Of a DNA stretch of 64,000 nt, positions 14,370 through 28,300 are shown piece by piece (within the stretch, counting starts at the first letter, position 1; each line of letters opens with the position of its first letter). Location: contig VZSR01000514.1 in assembly GCA_013398615.1 (NCBI GenBank), positions 9,702,174 through 9,766,173 of the forward strand, read 5' to 3'. The translations under genes and the position numbers were made by a program. The DNA comes from Brachypodius melanocephalos. Its lineage: Eukaryota > Chordata > Aves > Passeriformes > Pycnonotidae. Below the pieces are notes generated by a model, which searched no databases, was not told the origin of the DNA, and worked only from the letters and a program-made list of their open reading frames with translations.

Positions 14370-14861
14370 TCACAGAATCGTTTGGGTTGGAAGGGACCTT
14401 GGTAAGTTCCAGGCCCTTGCCGGGTGCAGGGACACCTTCCACTATTCCAGAGTGCTCCAAGCTCTGTCACACCTGGCCTTGGACACTTCCAGGGATGGGA
14501 CAGCCACAGCTTCTCTGGGCACCCTGTGCCAGGGCCTGCCCACCCTCCCAGGGAACAATTCCTGCCCAGAATCCCATCCAACCCTGCCCTCTGGCAGTGT
14601 GAAGCCATTCCATGTGTCCTGTCACTCCATGCCCTTGTTCCAAGTCCCTCTCCAGCTCTCCTGGAGCCCCTTTAGGCACTTTAGGCTCTAAGGTCTCCCT
14701 GGTGCCTTCTCTTCTCCAGGATGAACACTCCCAATCCTCTCAGCCTTTCCTCACAGCAGAGCTGCTCCATCCCTCTGATCACCTCCTATGGACTGGCTCC
14801 ATCATGTCGAGGACCTTCCTGTGATGAGGGCCCAGAGCTGGATGCAGCACTCCAGGCAGGG
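14370..14861 (-). mobile_element. CR1 LINE 3' fragment (copy 2, about 490 bases)
   Basis: This is the longest CR1 copy here. It starts CACAGAATCGTTTGGGTTGG, continues through CAGGGACACCTTCCACTATT and ACAGCTTCTCTGGGCACCCT, and reaches CCCAGAGCTGGATGCAGCAC and CTCCAGGCAGGG. Short open frames across it are remnants or chance, with no intact reverse transcriptase. It lies in the same orientation as the other two copies. Confidence 0.93.
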
Positions 14862-17800
14862 TATTACATCCTAAAAAGTGCTTGAAATCCTGCTCTGATT
14901 AAGGCCAGAAGGGTGTGAGAAACAACCTCTGCCCTGCAAAGGTTTTGGCTTCCCTGTTGCACGTATAAAATAGTTTTTGTGGTACACCTTTTGGGGTATA
15001 AGGTACCTGTGAGTGATGCTAAATGTAGAGGACAGAAAGGAAGACATTTTTAGCTTAGTGGATAGATCACTGTTGTCCTCACATGCACTTCATAAATAAT
15101 TTTTGACTTTCTGAAGATTTCTGAGTAGTACATTATTCAAAACATGCAGCTATTCCTCCTGAGACTGTGTTCACTGACATAAAACGCTCACTGAATTGAA
15201 TTATTAATATTTTTCCAGTGTCTCAGAGTTTTTTTTCTGCTCTGTACAACACGTGCAAGTTCACCTCTCAGAATGACAAGAAGAAAGATGGATCTGAATG
15301 TCCCCTTGACCATGGCACCTTTCCATAGCATTTCTTGTCACCTTTCCCCAGGACCCTCGTTGTGACAGTCTGGTTTCATCACAGCATTTCCCCCCATGGT
15401 TCCTGGTAAGACAAGCTGAGGATGCTGCTTTTAAAAAGAAAAGGGGAAAAAAACCCCACAAAACCAAACCAACAAGCAGAAAGTGACAACTGAAATCAAA
15501 CACTGAGCCGGAATTACATTATGAATTTCTTGTGCATGTTCTGGCTTAGAAAAAAGGTCTATCCTACAGCTCCCAAAATTCCACCTCCTTGGATCTTCCA
15601 CAGTCCTCTGCACCACTGGAAAATGCCATTGCAAAATGGCACTGTTTAAAGTCATTTTCTTCTCAAGGTGCAACTCCTTTCCTTTCAGCTGAATGGTGAT
15701 GGCACGAGAGGCCACACAATTTTCCCTTGTTGGCTGTGAGATTTGGGGTGGTGTTTGAACAGGTACATAAAGCAGACAAACAGGAACCATACAGTACAAG
15801 TTTCAGGATTTATCCTGCTTCTCAGAAGGTGCTAGCTAATGTGCTTCGTATGTAATGTGCAGATTTCTGGAAAATTATGAATCACGTACTTCTTTTCCTG
15901 TAAAAATGTCAGCTGTTCTCTAGGATGGCAAATCTGTAATTCCTTCCATAGAGCAAAACAAATTAAGTAAGACTAATGAGGGTGATGGGGAGAACATTTT
16001 GAAGGATGGGAAGGAGAGCAGATTGAATCCTGTTCTGCAGCACATCTGTGATGGGGAAGGCAAGAGGGGCTGGTTTCATGTGGATTACATGGTCCATGCA
16101 TGGGACTGGAGCACGGTAACAAGAAGGATTTATCACACACCAGCCCATCCTGGTGGTGACTAATAGGGGATTTATTAAGCATGCAGGCTTCTTTAATACA
16201 TCTTCCTGTTGACTTTACTCCTGTTTGCACTGGATTAAGGATTGTCTGGGGCAAACCAGGTGAGACACCAAAGAAACTGGCAAGGAGCTTGCAGCAAGCA
16301 CTGTCCATCCCCTGAGTGTGGAGGTGCCAAACGCCAACAGTCCCAGGGAGTGGGTGTTGTACAGACAGGAACAAACTCGTGTGTGCTTGAAAACGCCTTC
16401 ACGGCCTCTGCAGTGCTACAAAAACACGGTGGGTGTTAAGTTCCTTCGTGATATTTGCCCTTTATTGAGATTATCTGTGTTTTTCCTCTTTAATCATCTT
16501 TTAGGAGCCAAAACACCACAAAGGAATAATTCCCATTTATGAGCTCTTCTTTCAGGTGAAACTTCATCATGCAGCTGGAGTGAGTAGAATTCCCATAGCA
16601 AAAATGGCATTTCTGCCTGTTTGTGAAATTCCCTTAATTTAAAGCAGTAATTTGATGTTGAGAAGAAAGGCAAACAATTACAGCAATCCCTCTCTGTGGT
16701 ACAAGTACATTCATGCTTTGTCTGCCTCCTGACTGCAAAGACAATATTTACATATGCACACAAATCACATCACATATTGAACCAGTGCTAGGACTGCAAA
16801 TATTAAAGCTGGACTATTTTGTTTATGTTTTAAAGACCTGATGATCAGGAAATGCCGAGGCATTGATAAAATCCACCGCTGCCAGGTGATTTGCAGGGCC
16901 CATCTTCAGGAAGTTGCCTTCTGAACATCTGCAGACATTAAGCAACAAGGAAATTTATTCCATTGGCACCTTCATAATGAAGCCCTACATCATCCAACAA
17001 GGTATGAAGAGGAGAGCTGTGCTGGTACCCAAAGTATTTTCTTCCTGAGGAGCAGCTGAAGCCCTGGGAGTGTAAAAAGCAGCACAAAGAGTCTGTCTGC
17101 CTTCAGCAGCAAGCTGCATGTTGAGATGCCAATGAAGGAGATTATCATAGTACACATGCTGCCATTTAATTATGCCCTTTCCTGTAAAGAGCCTGGCTTT
17201 AATTAAATGGCAAAACAAAGTGAGAACTTTTCTCCAAGCCATTTTGAAGTGCTCACTTCCTCCTCTGTGTGCTGCGGTTTATTAGATTTGAATGAGTAAT
17301 GGGGTGGTTTCATTTGTTTAGTAAAATTAAAGTGGTCGGTAACAATTTCCTGTCTGAGCAAACTGTGGGCTGATTAATAATATTGGAGATGGTGGTGAAT
17401 AGGGGTTTTTTAGGTCGTGCTGCCTGGCTGCTGCTGCTTGGGGGTTTCCAGAGCTGCTCGTGCTTCACCAGGCTCAGCCTCAGCTCTCACGCAGACAAAA
17501 GTGCTTCCAGGGCTGGGTGGCACAAGAGCAGCTTGGAAGGTGCCCTCAGAACTGAACAGCAAGGCAGTGTGGAGGAGATTTTGAAACAAAATTGATTTTC
17601 CTTCTCACCCAAACATTTAATAATTTGCATTTTCAGGGCCAAGCCTGGGTGAGGCGTGAGCACTGGAACCACCGGTGAGAGGTCCAGCTTTGGAATGGGC
17701 ATCTCTCATTTGGGATGTCAGAGAAAGTGTTTGCCTGGTCCTCTCCAGCCTGTTTTCCACTCCTGCTGTAGGGATGGCCATCCTTACCATGGTATCTCTT

Positions 17801-20800
17801 CATTTTTCACAGAAAAAATTTAACCTGTATCAAGCAACTTTGCAGAACTCCATGGTTCTGGGTCAGAACTCTAGAGCATCCCATTCCATTGAACTACACA
17901 GCAAAAATGGGAGGGAAATCAAATGCATCGTGCAAACCTTGACATTAGACTCAGTATTTTCACTCCTGAAAATCTCAGAGAACTTTATCTCTGTTTGTAC
18001 TCGAAAAAGGCTGCACATAACCAGGGGCTACAGCCTCCCAACCTGAATTACAATTACCAGTTGACACAAGCAATATTTGGCCATTAGTTTTCTCACACAC
18101 ATCACAGGTTTTTCCCTGAATTTTATTAGTTATCTCTTCAGAGAGTCAGACACACAGATGGGTGCTGACCAGCTCACCCAAAATCCGGAGTGACACAGTC
18201 CTCCTGCAACAGGCATTTGGGAAAGGATGAACCCAACCACAGTTATTCCTGCTATGTCTGGATACTGATGTGGCCTTTGTGGTAAGTAAATGCTTACTGC
18301 TCATAAAACAGCTTGGACTCTGATATGACATATTAGGAAAAAAAAAAAAATAGGCATAGTCCATGAATTTTAAAATGTGGCAACAGACAGAGAGGAAACA
18401 CACCAGGATTGTTGCAACACCTATTGAGTCTGTGACAGAAATGCTGTCTCCAATTATTGCCATGCAGTTGATGACAAATATAATGCCTTTGCCATCAGTA
18501 GGCAAATACAAGGGCCTGTCAGCACATAAGACTTCAAAACCTGACATCAACATCCAGCAGCTTGTTTAAAGAGCTGATTCAACAGGCTGCTGACATGGGG
18601 TTTTGCTAGATTTCTTCAGCCTTTACCCGTCGATCTTCACGTCCACACATGACAATTAGCTCAGTCTGCACTTTCTGGAAGCTGCAGAGTGTTTCAAGGG
18701 TCACAGCTAGCTAGAGAGTTCATTAGCACAGATTCTGTAAATAAAATATTGGTGTGTCAGTGCCAGTCCTTCCTATAAATGATGCTCAAGCATGTACAAC
18801 CTCCACAAGAATTGTTCCAGCCTAGGTTCAGTTCTGAACTACTGGAGTTCCCTTGAATTTTACTGACGTTGGTGCTGAAAGGAGAGGCTTAGCACCTCAA
18901 GGAAAATGTTGGTGGCACGTGGACTCAAGTCATCACAGAAAATGCTCATTGTTATCTCAGGATCGTAGCTCTCTGTTGCAGGGTTTTCAGCTAAGAGAAA
19001 AAAGGTAAAATTACCCCTGCGAAAGGAAAAGCACATGTTAAGTTGATCTATCTAAAAAAAAAAACAAACTTTAAAAAGAAGCATAGTTCTTTCCTTAATC
19101 ACACTTCCTAACGCAGATAACAGCGAGCCTTTGCACAGAAAGGAAGTCAGAGAAATGACGCCGTTCCACACGAACAAGCAGGTTGCGTGGGCGTCGCCGA
19201 AATCAGAAATTACACTAATAAATAATGTCTCTCCTCTGACAACCCAAAGTGCTCTGCAAATGCTATTGCAGTGAAGCAACACGGATGGGCAAATATCTTG
19301 CAGTTTTAGGGCTCAAGGTTCAGAAAAATGTGACAATGCAATTGTGTCTCGCTGGAGGAGAGACGCAAGGCCAAGGAAGAGCAGGAACGACAACGCCTGT
19401 GTTGTGACTTGTAGACCTGTGGTTTAACCACCAGACAAGAAAGGGCCTATTAAAATTAACAGTATTAGAAAAGATTATGCTCCCCAGCAAAATACCAAGC
19501 TCCTGTGGAGACCTGTGAATCGCCTGCACAGCTTTTGCAAGGAGTTATTTAAGAGACGATGTCTGTGGTTCGTCTCTGTGCGTCTGTGTCGGGACTTTTG
19601 AATAGCTACACAGGAGTCAAACAAGTCTCTTTTCACTTTGTCTGCAAAGCTTAGATTTCAGGTAGAGATAAAAACTGTCTGCTTCACAGCAGGAGAACAA
19701 AGTGCTTAGAGCTACCCCTTCCTCATTTAAAAAGAAAACGACTTTTTGCTAAAAGTTCACGAGCCATGAATCGCAGGTATTTCTCCAAACCAAATGCTCA
19801 GCCAGAAATCATCTGAGAATCTTAAATTACTAAGGATCAGATTGATTCCTCGAATATGGATCCTGGTTCAGGTCTGGGTGTAGGTGGTGAAAGATGGCTG
19901 GCACCCCTTTCAAGTCATGCCACGCATGATCTTCTTCTTCCTTGAGTCAGTTCTGGTGGTTCCTCCCTCGAAGTGATTTTAGCACCTGGTGGAGGTGGTG
20001 AAAAGGGACCAGGTCTGATCCATTTAGCCCATGAATCATGTTTGTCACAGAGTGAAAATAAGCAACTGCAGCCTGTCATGCTCATTGGAAGGGTAAATTC
20101 AATCAGCAGCTCGTTTCCATTACCTGCAGGTTCTTGCTGAAAATTGGCAATTTCCACTGTGTTAAGGCATGGGCTTAGGTGGTAAAACCTGGCTCTGGAC
20201 CATAGGAAGAGAAAGTTTGGAGGTGTTCACCTCTCAAATTTCCTGCAGTTCCACGCATGTTTTCTAATTTCTGTTTGATTGAATAATATTTTCCAAGTGG
20301 AAATTTTACATTAACTTATGAGCTTATTCTAGATCAGCTGTTCAAATGTTTTTGTAAATCCTTCTGAGTTTACACACTACTCTGTGCCCTCTCTGACCCT
20401 CCAGCCTACGCTCCTTTGTCCTACCCCACTTCTGCACTTTAAATTTCAGTGGCAGCCTCTGGACCCTGCAGGTCTGACTTCTTCTGCAGCCACGTGTGCA
20501 GCCCCAGAGGGGACAAAACACAGCCTGATTCAAAGCAAGGGATCTTGTTTAATGCCATCAAATCCACAATTTGGGTATAAACAGTTCTTTCCAGGATGAC
20601 TCTATTTCAACATTTCTGTGTTTTATGAAATATTGTGCAACAAGGTGATACACAGAGAGGTAGGCTCAGGCCAGAACTGATGCAGCAGTGCTGTCCTGTA
20701 CTTGGGTTATGATTAATTCTGCCTTTCATCACTGAAACGTTGGCTATCAATCTCCTTCTCCTCTTCTTCTACTTTAATAGCAGCAGAGACACTACCTCAG

Positions 20801-23800
20801 ATATATTACAGTGCCATAAAGGGGGCTGATTATTTATTTAGAAGAAATGAAATGTGGTTTAATGGAGCATGTGTTGGGCTCCAGGCCAATGAATGGGTTC
20901 TGGTCTTCTGGGCTTCAGTGCAGATGCTCAGGGTTTTCAAAGGCAAATCAGTGTCAACTCATGAGCCCTTTAAAAGCTCATCTTGGCTCTTCCCCAGCTC
21001 CTCTGCTGGCTGAATTGCAGCCCTTTGCCTGGCTCTCCCACCACTTGAGATGGGAGAAAAATGGGCTCTAGCTCTTGATGAGCTCTTTAGCCCTGCTGGA
21101 CTCCAAACACAAGGCTCTCAAAGCCTTGCCCATGGGAGCCCAAGCTGCAGTCCAAGAAAAACTGTTTCCCACACACTTGTGAGCACCCCAGGGGCGCTGA
21201 TGGATACGTCAGAGCAATGTTTGACCTTGTCCAAAATCTGGGCAGTGCAGCACTACCCCCGTGCTGCCCATGGCGCAGGATCCCGGCACAGGTTCTGCTC
21301 GGCGCTGGGCACGGCTCCCACCGACATAGATTGGGATGTCTCAAGGGAATTAAGCCTAAAACTTCAAATCAAAGTTAAAATTTCTCATGTCTCTCCAAGT
21401 TCTCACTGCACTCTCCAGCAATCCCTCCACCAAGGGGATGGTGGCCTGGTCAGAGATGAAAAGGAGCATGTATCAAAACGAAACCACGCCACTGGGGAAT
21501 AAAGTCACGTAGCTATGGGAAAAAACATGTGTCTGTGAAGACTTCCCTTGACTTCAGCACACACATTTTGCTCGTTATAAACTGTCTTTTTATATAACTT
21601 GACCCAACAACATCTGCAAAATTCTTGCCTTTTTGAAAGAGCTATGAATAGGTCACTGTTTGTTTCTGATTAAGCCTGATTCATTTATCATTCTGGTCAG
21701 CCTTTCATTCCTGTAAATACATTTGCTCTCTAGTTTCTCAGTATTTAAAATACATGTTTCATAGTAATTCTGAGGTCAGGAGCCAGTCTGCCAACAACAA
21801 TGTGCACATTTCTACAGCGTAAAGTTTATTTTTTTGCTTGCTAAAAAAAATGGCAGTATGCTTGCACTAAATCACAATTTTGAAAAGGAAATTTATGGTA
21901 ATTGTTTCTGTAAAAGCTTTAGGTAATGGTTGGTTGAGTGTTTAAGTGTAAACTGTTCCTAGGGATAGTTCAATGAAAGCCGTGTTCAATTAATTGCACA
22001 ATTATAACATTGATATACTGTAGGAAGTGTAAAACATTTAGGGACAGCCATCAGTAGACAAACTGCACAGTTAATAAGCTCCCAAGCTCACACACATTGA
22101 TTTTCACGTCTTCTTACACAGAAGCCAATTTTAAAGCAGAGTTAAGGCTCAAGTGCATTTTGTCAGAATTCAGAGCCTACTGGCTAATTAAAATCAAATC
22201 TGCAAGAGCCCAAGAAACCCAGGGACATGCCTGCCCAAATGATAAAAATTAAAGGAGTAGGGAAGGGGAAACGTGTCAGGACACTGGTGGAGAGGACACA
22301 TGGTCCTTGGCTGCCGTCCTGCCCACTGGGCAGCTGACTCCCAGCCCTGGCTCACCCCAGGGGATGGCCAGGAGGACGTGGGAAGGAGCTGGGAGCCCCA
22401 CAGGGGGTGGGAATAAGGGCCAGACACAACTCTGCAAGCCTGATTACTTGGCTGCGCAGAGAACAGCTCGGCTTTTCACAAGATTTCCACTTGAGGCATT
22501 GGCTTTGTGGTTTTTGTGTATTTCCCAAAGTAATTTGGTTTCCTGCAGCAGGTAACCCCAAGGGATGTCCCAGGAAATGAGATGCAGGTTGACCCTGCTG
22601 TGCGATGCACACGGGGATGAGACAGGAGCTGCTCCAAGGGCTCAGGGGACTCGTTAATCCCCAGCTTCTGGGTCAGCCTGTGCCCATTTCACAGCTCTCT
22701 GCTCAAGCCACTGAAAAACCAAGTGACCACATCCCTTCTCCAGCCAGTGTTGGACTAATTTGGGCTTGACAATGGAGGTGAAAAATGAGTTGCCTCTTCT
22801 CTGCACAGCTGTGCTCTGATCTCGGTATGATTTCATCTGTATTTCTAGAAATCTAGACGTTTCCAGAAATATCTGACTGACTAATCTCTCCACGGCTCTT
22901 CAGCAATGCCAGTGGCTCCTACCACTCAGCCTGTTTGTTAAAATTAGCAAAACATTACATAAAGGCTAAGACAGTGCTCAGTGTGGTGTTGTGTTAAGTG
23001 AGTTCAGCTAAAGGGTGTTTTAACCAACACAAACTAAACTAACCTTCCAAGAACAGGCCGTGGGCAAGGCTGGGAAGTTGCAAGAAACATGAGGTAGCTG
23101 CTGGGAGAACGCAGACAGATGTCGGAAACATTTCTCCATCTGTAAACAAACAAACAGCCCGACACCCAAATGGGGCCAGTCTGGTGGAAAATATCAAAGT
23201 CATGACCTCCATCAAATGAAAGAAAACAGATTACACAGCAGCAACACTCACCGTTTTCCGTATCTCTGGGTACGCCGTGCTGGCTCTACAGCCTTCTCCA
23301 GGGGAGATGAACTCCAGTGACCGCTCTAGGTTCCAGGGCAGCATTTTCATTTCACAATCACCATCTGAAAGAGGACAGGCCAGTCTCTGTTTTTGTTTTC
23401 TTCCTGGTGATCTCCTCTGTTTTTATGTCTACTCCATAATTTCCTTTTTTGTTGTTGTTTTTCCATCTCCTTTCTCCTCCTTTCCTCTCCAATTTTCATT
23501 TAATTTTCCTCTGTTCAACTCCTTAACTCCCTTAGAGCTCTACATTTGTACTCCTTGAAACTAAGCCACCACTGTTATTTACACGTGCATTTGTTGAAGC
23601 AGCTGGGCTTAATATGTCACTTCTCATTCACTGTATCATATTCCCCAGCTACAAACGGGCCCATAGCCTCCTGCAAACATTAAAAAATCCCCTCACACGT
23701 ATTTTAAGTCTTTCAGCCTCTCACATGGCTGAATTAACTTACTAGACATGATAACCAGATGCAATTGCCCAGTTTTACCTTTAGGTCTGCTGAGGATCAA

Positions 23801-25029
23801 CCCCACCAGGATAAAGCCCCATTTATTTCAGCCAGGCGTAGATAGTGAGTGTCCTATTGTTTTGGCCAGAGCTTTGAACAAATAATCATCTGGGATAGCA
23901 TACTTCCAATTTTGATTTCAGATGCCTCACTCCCTCCCAAGTGATGGGGTACAGAGTTGAGCTGCAGGAAAGCGATGTTTTCAAATTTTGCCGACAGGAA
24001 TCCTTTCTGCAGATCTGACCTTTGGCGTGTCTGGATGAATCTTGGTGTTTTCACAAAGCTGGTGTGTTTGTGAACAAGTGTGCAGCCAGGGCACCTCTGT
24101 TTCCCTACTTTACATACCCAAAACCATATTGTAGCTCCTGGAATCATATCACAGCTCCTTCACAGACTCTCACCATGGCCTCAGGCCCTCTTGGGCTTCC
24201 TTGCTGCTCAGACAGTGGGGAGATGCTCCAGTGGGAAAGCCTCATTGTCACCAACTGGGGACTTCAATCCCCTTTCTCCAGCTGCCCCCTGCCATAACAC
24301 CACCTCAGAGCTTTCCCTGCTGGGATTCCATCCCCTACCACCCTGTGCTGTCCACAGGATAAAAAACCCCCTGAACCCCAACCTCAGCAATGTCTGCTGA
24401 CCCCGTTTACCTCCAGCAGCGCACCCACCGCTCAAAGCGGAGGCGGCAAGCCGAGCTTTGCGTTAAGCAAGAACCCTGCAAAGGAAGATTTGTTTCTGTG
24501 CTGGCGTGCCTGTGCATGCTTGTGCTGCATTCCCGAGGGAAGCTGCCTTCCAGGGAGCCGTGTGGGAAGCTGGCTGCTCCATTCCTCGCTTTGATAAAGG
24601 GGTTTTTGAGTCCACCTAGGAGGGCACTGCTTTTGCAGGCTTTGTTTTGGCAAGGAGGCTCTGCAGCAGTAAATCGAGTTCCCTGCTTTGTAAGCTGGGA
24701 TGATTTTAAAATCTTCTGCTTTTGGAACAATTAATGTTGTGGAGAGGTGATAGGTAGCAAAAGGCAAATTTCGGGCTGCAGGCAGTCTGCATGTGCCTGG
24801 GATCTGCCTGGTGGATAAAGTGAAGCTGAAGGAGGACAGGCTGCTGGGGTTATAACAGCTAAGGAGAGGCAAACACAGATTATTCCTTTGGAGGGAAGAT
24901 AAAGAGGTGCAGTTCTGCCTCCTTGAACTTGAACTCATGTAATGTGGAGCAGAGGGGCAGAAACACTGACACTGCATCTGTAGGGCTGGTGTAGGAGCTT
25001 TATGCACAGAGTGCTCATCACCCCAGCCG
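14862..25029. other. Intergenic stretch without a recognised gene
   Basis: No exon could be assigned. A CpG-retaining segment lies at about 19.09-19.61 kb and a long AT-rich, low-repeat segment at about 21.55-22.2 kb. A pyrimidine-rich stretch occurs at about 23.39-23.53 kb and a small CpG cluster at about 24.40-24.57 kb. Confidence 0.7.
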
Positions 25030-25370
25030 GGCCAGAGACACCCCAATACAGACACCCCTGTACAGACACCCCAATACNNNNNNNNNNNNNNNNNNNNNNN
25101 NNNNNNNNNNNNNNNNNNNNNNNNNNNNNNNNNNNNNNNNNNNNNNNNNNNNNNNNNNNNNNNNNNNNNNNNNNNNNNNNNNNNNNNNNNNNNNNNNNNN
25201 NNNNNNNNNNNNNNNNNNNNNNNNNNNNNNNNNNNNNNNNNNNNNNNNNNNNNNNNNNNNNNNNNNNNNNNNNNNNNNNNNNNNNNNNNNNNNNNNNNNN
25301 NNNNNNNNNNNNNNNNNNNNNNNNNNNNNNNNNNNNNNNACAGACACCCCAATACAGACACCCCTGTACA
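25030..25370. repeat. Minisatellite of 14-bp half-units, interrupted by an assembly gap
   Basis: Two alternating 14-mers, ACAGACACCCCAAT and ACAGACACCCCTGT, make a 28-bp higher-order unit seen on both sides of the unknown bases. The same register on each side shows that the gap lies inside the array. On the minus strand each half-unit contributes a GGGG run. Confidence 0.92.
25078..25339. other. Assembly gap (262 N)
   Basis: A run of 262 N bases lies wholly within the minisatellite. True length is unknown. Open frames drawn through it have no meaning. Confidence 0.99.
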
Positions 25371-28300
25371 CCTCATCCAGAGAGCACTTCTCCCTCCAGG
25401 GCAGAGGGAGCTCAGCAGAGGATGCAGCTGCACTTGCCCTCGAGTTCAAACCTTGCTACAAAGACAAAAGCCTTAGGGGAATTTAGAGGGTATTTTCTTT
25501 TTGTTTGCTTAGCTTGCAGGAGTTTAATGTTTAATCATTGCAGAGGAGTAAGTGGGTTACTCATAGAATTGTTAGCTGTGATTTCTGCCTTTTTTTTTTC
25601 CCTTTTGTCCTTTGTTCTTCCTTATCACGTCTCTCATTTTGTGGACTGAATTGGCTTTCTATCATGGCTCACTGGTCCTTGATTTCTCAAACTGCAATTT
25701 TATAGCGTTCACAGGACCCTCTTCATTTAAAGAACTCAAATTAGAGGACACAGGAGTCAGGAATTGCTTGGATGGCTCCATAAGCCCACAGGGGGAGGAT
25801 GCTTCCCCAGCAGACAGGCACCGGTCCAGGGGGGTCCCCCTCTCTGTAGGGACCACCACTCCTGCAGAGCAAGGAGCCACAGCCTGCTCCCAGCCTTCAC
25901 CCAGGAGAAACAACGCTGAAATTCCAGAAAATACAGTTCCTGATTTCTCAAAGGAAAAAGGTGCAAAATTAAAAAAACTATAATTTAACTCCAAACAAGG
26001 AAACCGTTTACTGTTAAGATTTTGGGATTTTTTTTTTAATCTAATAACTGTATCCTAAAAATAATAATTTAAAAAAAAAAAGTATCCCTAAAGCTGTAAA
26101 ACAGTGTATAGACCCAGAGATAAGCTTGCAACTACATGAGGGAGCCCTGCAGGGCTCTTCCCTAAAGGCAGGTTTATGCCCAGCACAGCTCGGGGCTCTC
26201 CCCAGCAAAGGTTCTGCTCTGTTCTCTCCCAGCTACAAAAAACCACTGCTCTATTTTGTCCTTGTTTTGGCCACTCTTTTTCCCCTTAGAAATGTCAGAT
26301 CTGGCTGTGGTTTGCTGCTGCAAACCACCCTGATATGCTTTTAATGGAGAGAGACAAATTCATTTGATGATTTTGATTACTCTTGCTGGTTAATAATTAA
26401 TTCAAAACAGGACCATGAGATACTTCTATTGAGTTGGTATTGCTTTTAACAAAACTGAAGGATGCTTTTAACAAAACTGTAACTCAATTAACCCCCGTAG
26501 AAAGGAAGCTATGCCTCTTAATTGCCATCAAATATTTATTCCAATTTTTTAACACTGAATCAGCTCTATGTCTATCTTTTCTAAACGTCATTAATCCTTG
26601 TGTTAGTGGTTCATAAGACATTATTTAACATCTGCAGGAGTATTTTTCCTAGAAGTGAAGTCATTCCCAGTCAAGCACATGCCTCAGGCCACTATGGACA
26701 CTTGTAAAAGTTTTCTAAGGTGTGATGAATCTGCTGAATGACCTAAAGGATAAATCAGTTCTGTGGGGGTTTTCCCCCATACAAAGCAGGATTGACAGAA
26801 GCAGTCATCTTTTCATCATTAATATCAGAATTGCACTAAAAAAAAAAAAAAAAAAAGTATGCATTTCATAGCTTAGCTATCTACAGAACAAAAATAAAAA
26901 AAATCCCAAAATGCCACGGAACAGCCCAATGCAGCTTCCAGAAATGTTGTCATTCCAGGTATCAGGAGAAACAAAACCCCAACCCCCTTACCACGGAAAA
27001 TGGGTCTCTACCTTTGAAATATAAAGCCACCAGGCTAACTTAGATAAATTTTCTGGCTGGATGAGCACAGTAGCTGGATGGCAAAGGTAGCATTTGGCAC
27101 GAGAACAGCTGTCAACATCTGGGGATGACAGATGGCAGGGAGCAGACGCCAGCGCTGTCACCGGCTGAGCAGAGGTGCAGCTGACCTGGCAGTGCTGCTG
27201 TTTACACAACCCCTCACAGCTACTGCCACAACCTGTGGAGCTGGTTTTTAGCAGGAGTGGAAAATCTGTGGAGAGCAGGGAAATGCTGAAAAGCCAGACA
27301 AGCTGGAGCAATATCTGGAGAGGTGTCAGTGAAATAATTTTCAGCAGCGGTTCAGTTCCACCCCTGTTCAGCCCTGAGTGTGCTGGTTGATGACAACAGG
27401 GCTTGGAAAAAGGGGTCCAGAGGAAACTTCTTGTCTCCTAAAGCATCCTTGGGGACCAAAAGGAGAGGGCAGGATTGCCTTCATGCCCTCTGGCAGGCCC
27501 TGGCTGTGCCCCAGGCACAGGGGCTGCTATCTCCATGTAAAATCCTGTTCCCCACCTCAGCAGGGCTGGAGCTGGTTCTGGCTCCAAGTTTGGCCCCATC
27601 AGTGAAAAATTCAGGGTGGATTTCAGATAGGAACTGTTGGCAGCAGGGGGTTTTATAGATCATGCCATAACTGCATCCATTACTGTAAGAACATACTGAG
27701 AGAGCTTCATTCTTACAACTAACTTTAAAAAGTATAAATACAAGAGAGAATGTAATAAAGATAAAAGTTTTTAAATTGGTAAGACCCAATTTGGGTAGCT
27801 TTTGATGACAAAATACTCACAACTGGTTTACAAGCAGTAACCCATCGTGTAACATGCACCATGTGCAAAGGCTGTGGCTTCCCACACCAAAAATCAGAGC
27901 AGTTGGAAGTTACAAACACTGAAATTTGGTCGAGTGTGGGATCAAATTTTGAGCTGTTGTAATTCCAGGGGTCAATCTTATTCTTTCCTCCAATGTAAAT
28001 AAAAAAGAACGTTACTGAAGGCAGCAGAGTTTTTGTGATGCCACAAAGGGAGGTATAAAAAGGAAATCATGATGAGAGTTCCTGGGAGCTCTTCAGAAAC
28101 CATGAGGTAGGAAAAATGGGGATTGCCTAAAAAAGGTGACAGGCGTTTCATCCAAGAAACACGAATTGTTAGGGCTGAAGGGAGCTCAGTTTTTCTGCTG
28201 AGAAACCAATCTAAGAGATTACAAAATAATTTCTCTGAAGGAGAGGTAGAACAGCACTCAAGGAGCAACCTGGGAAGGGAACACTCAACAGGCTAAAAAG

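Noticed and set aside
24432..25649. Long open frames through 25.0-25.4 kb on both strands
   Set aside because: They are open only because N bases cannot form stop codons; the ends translate minisatellite.
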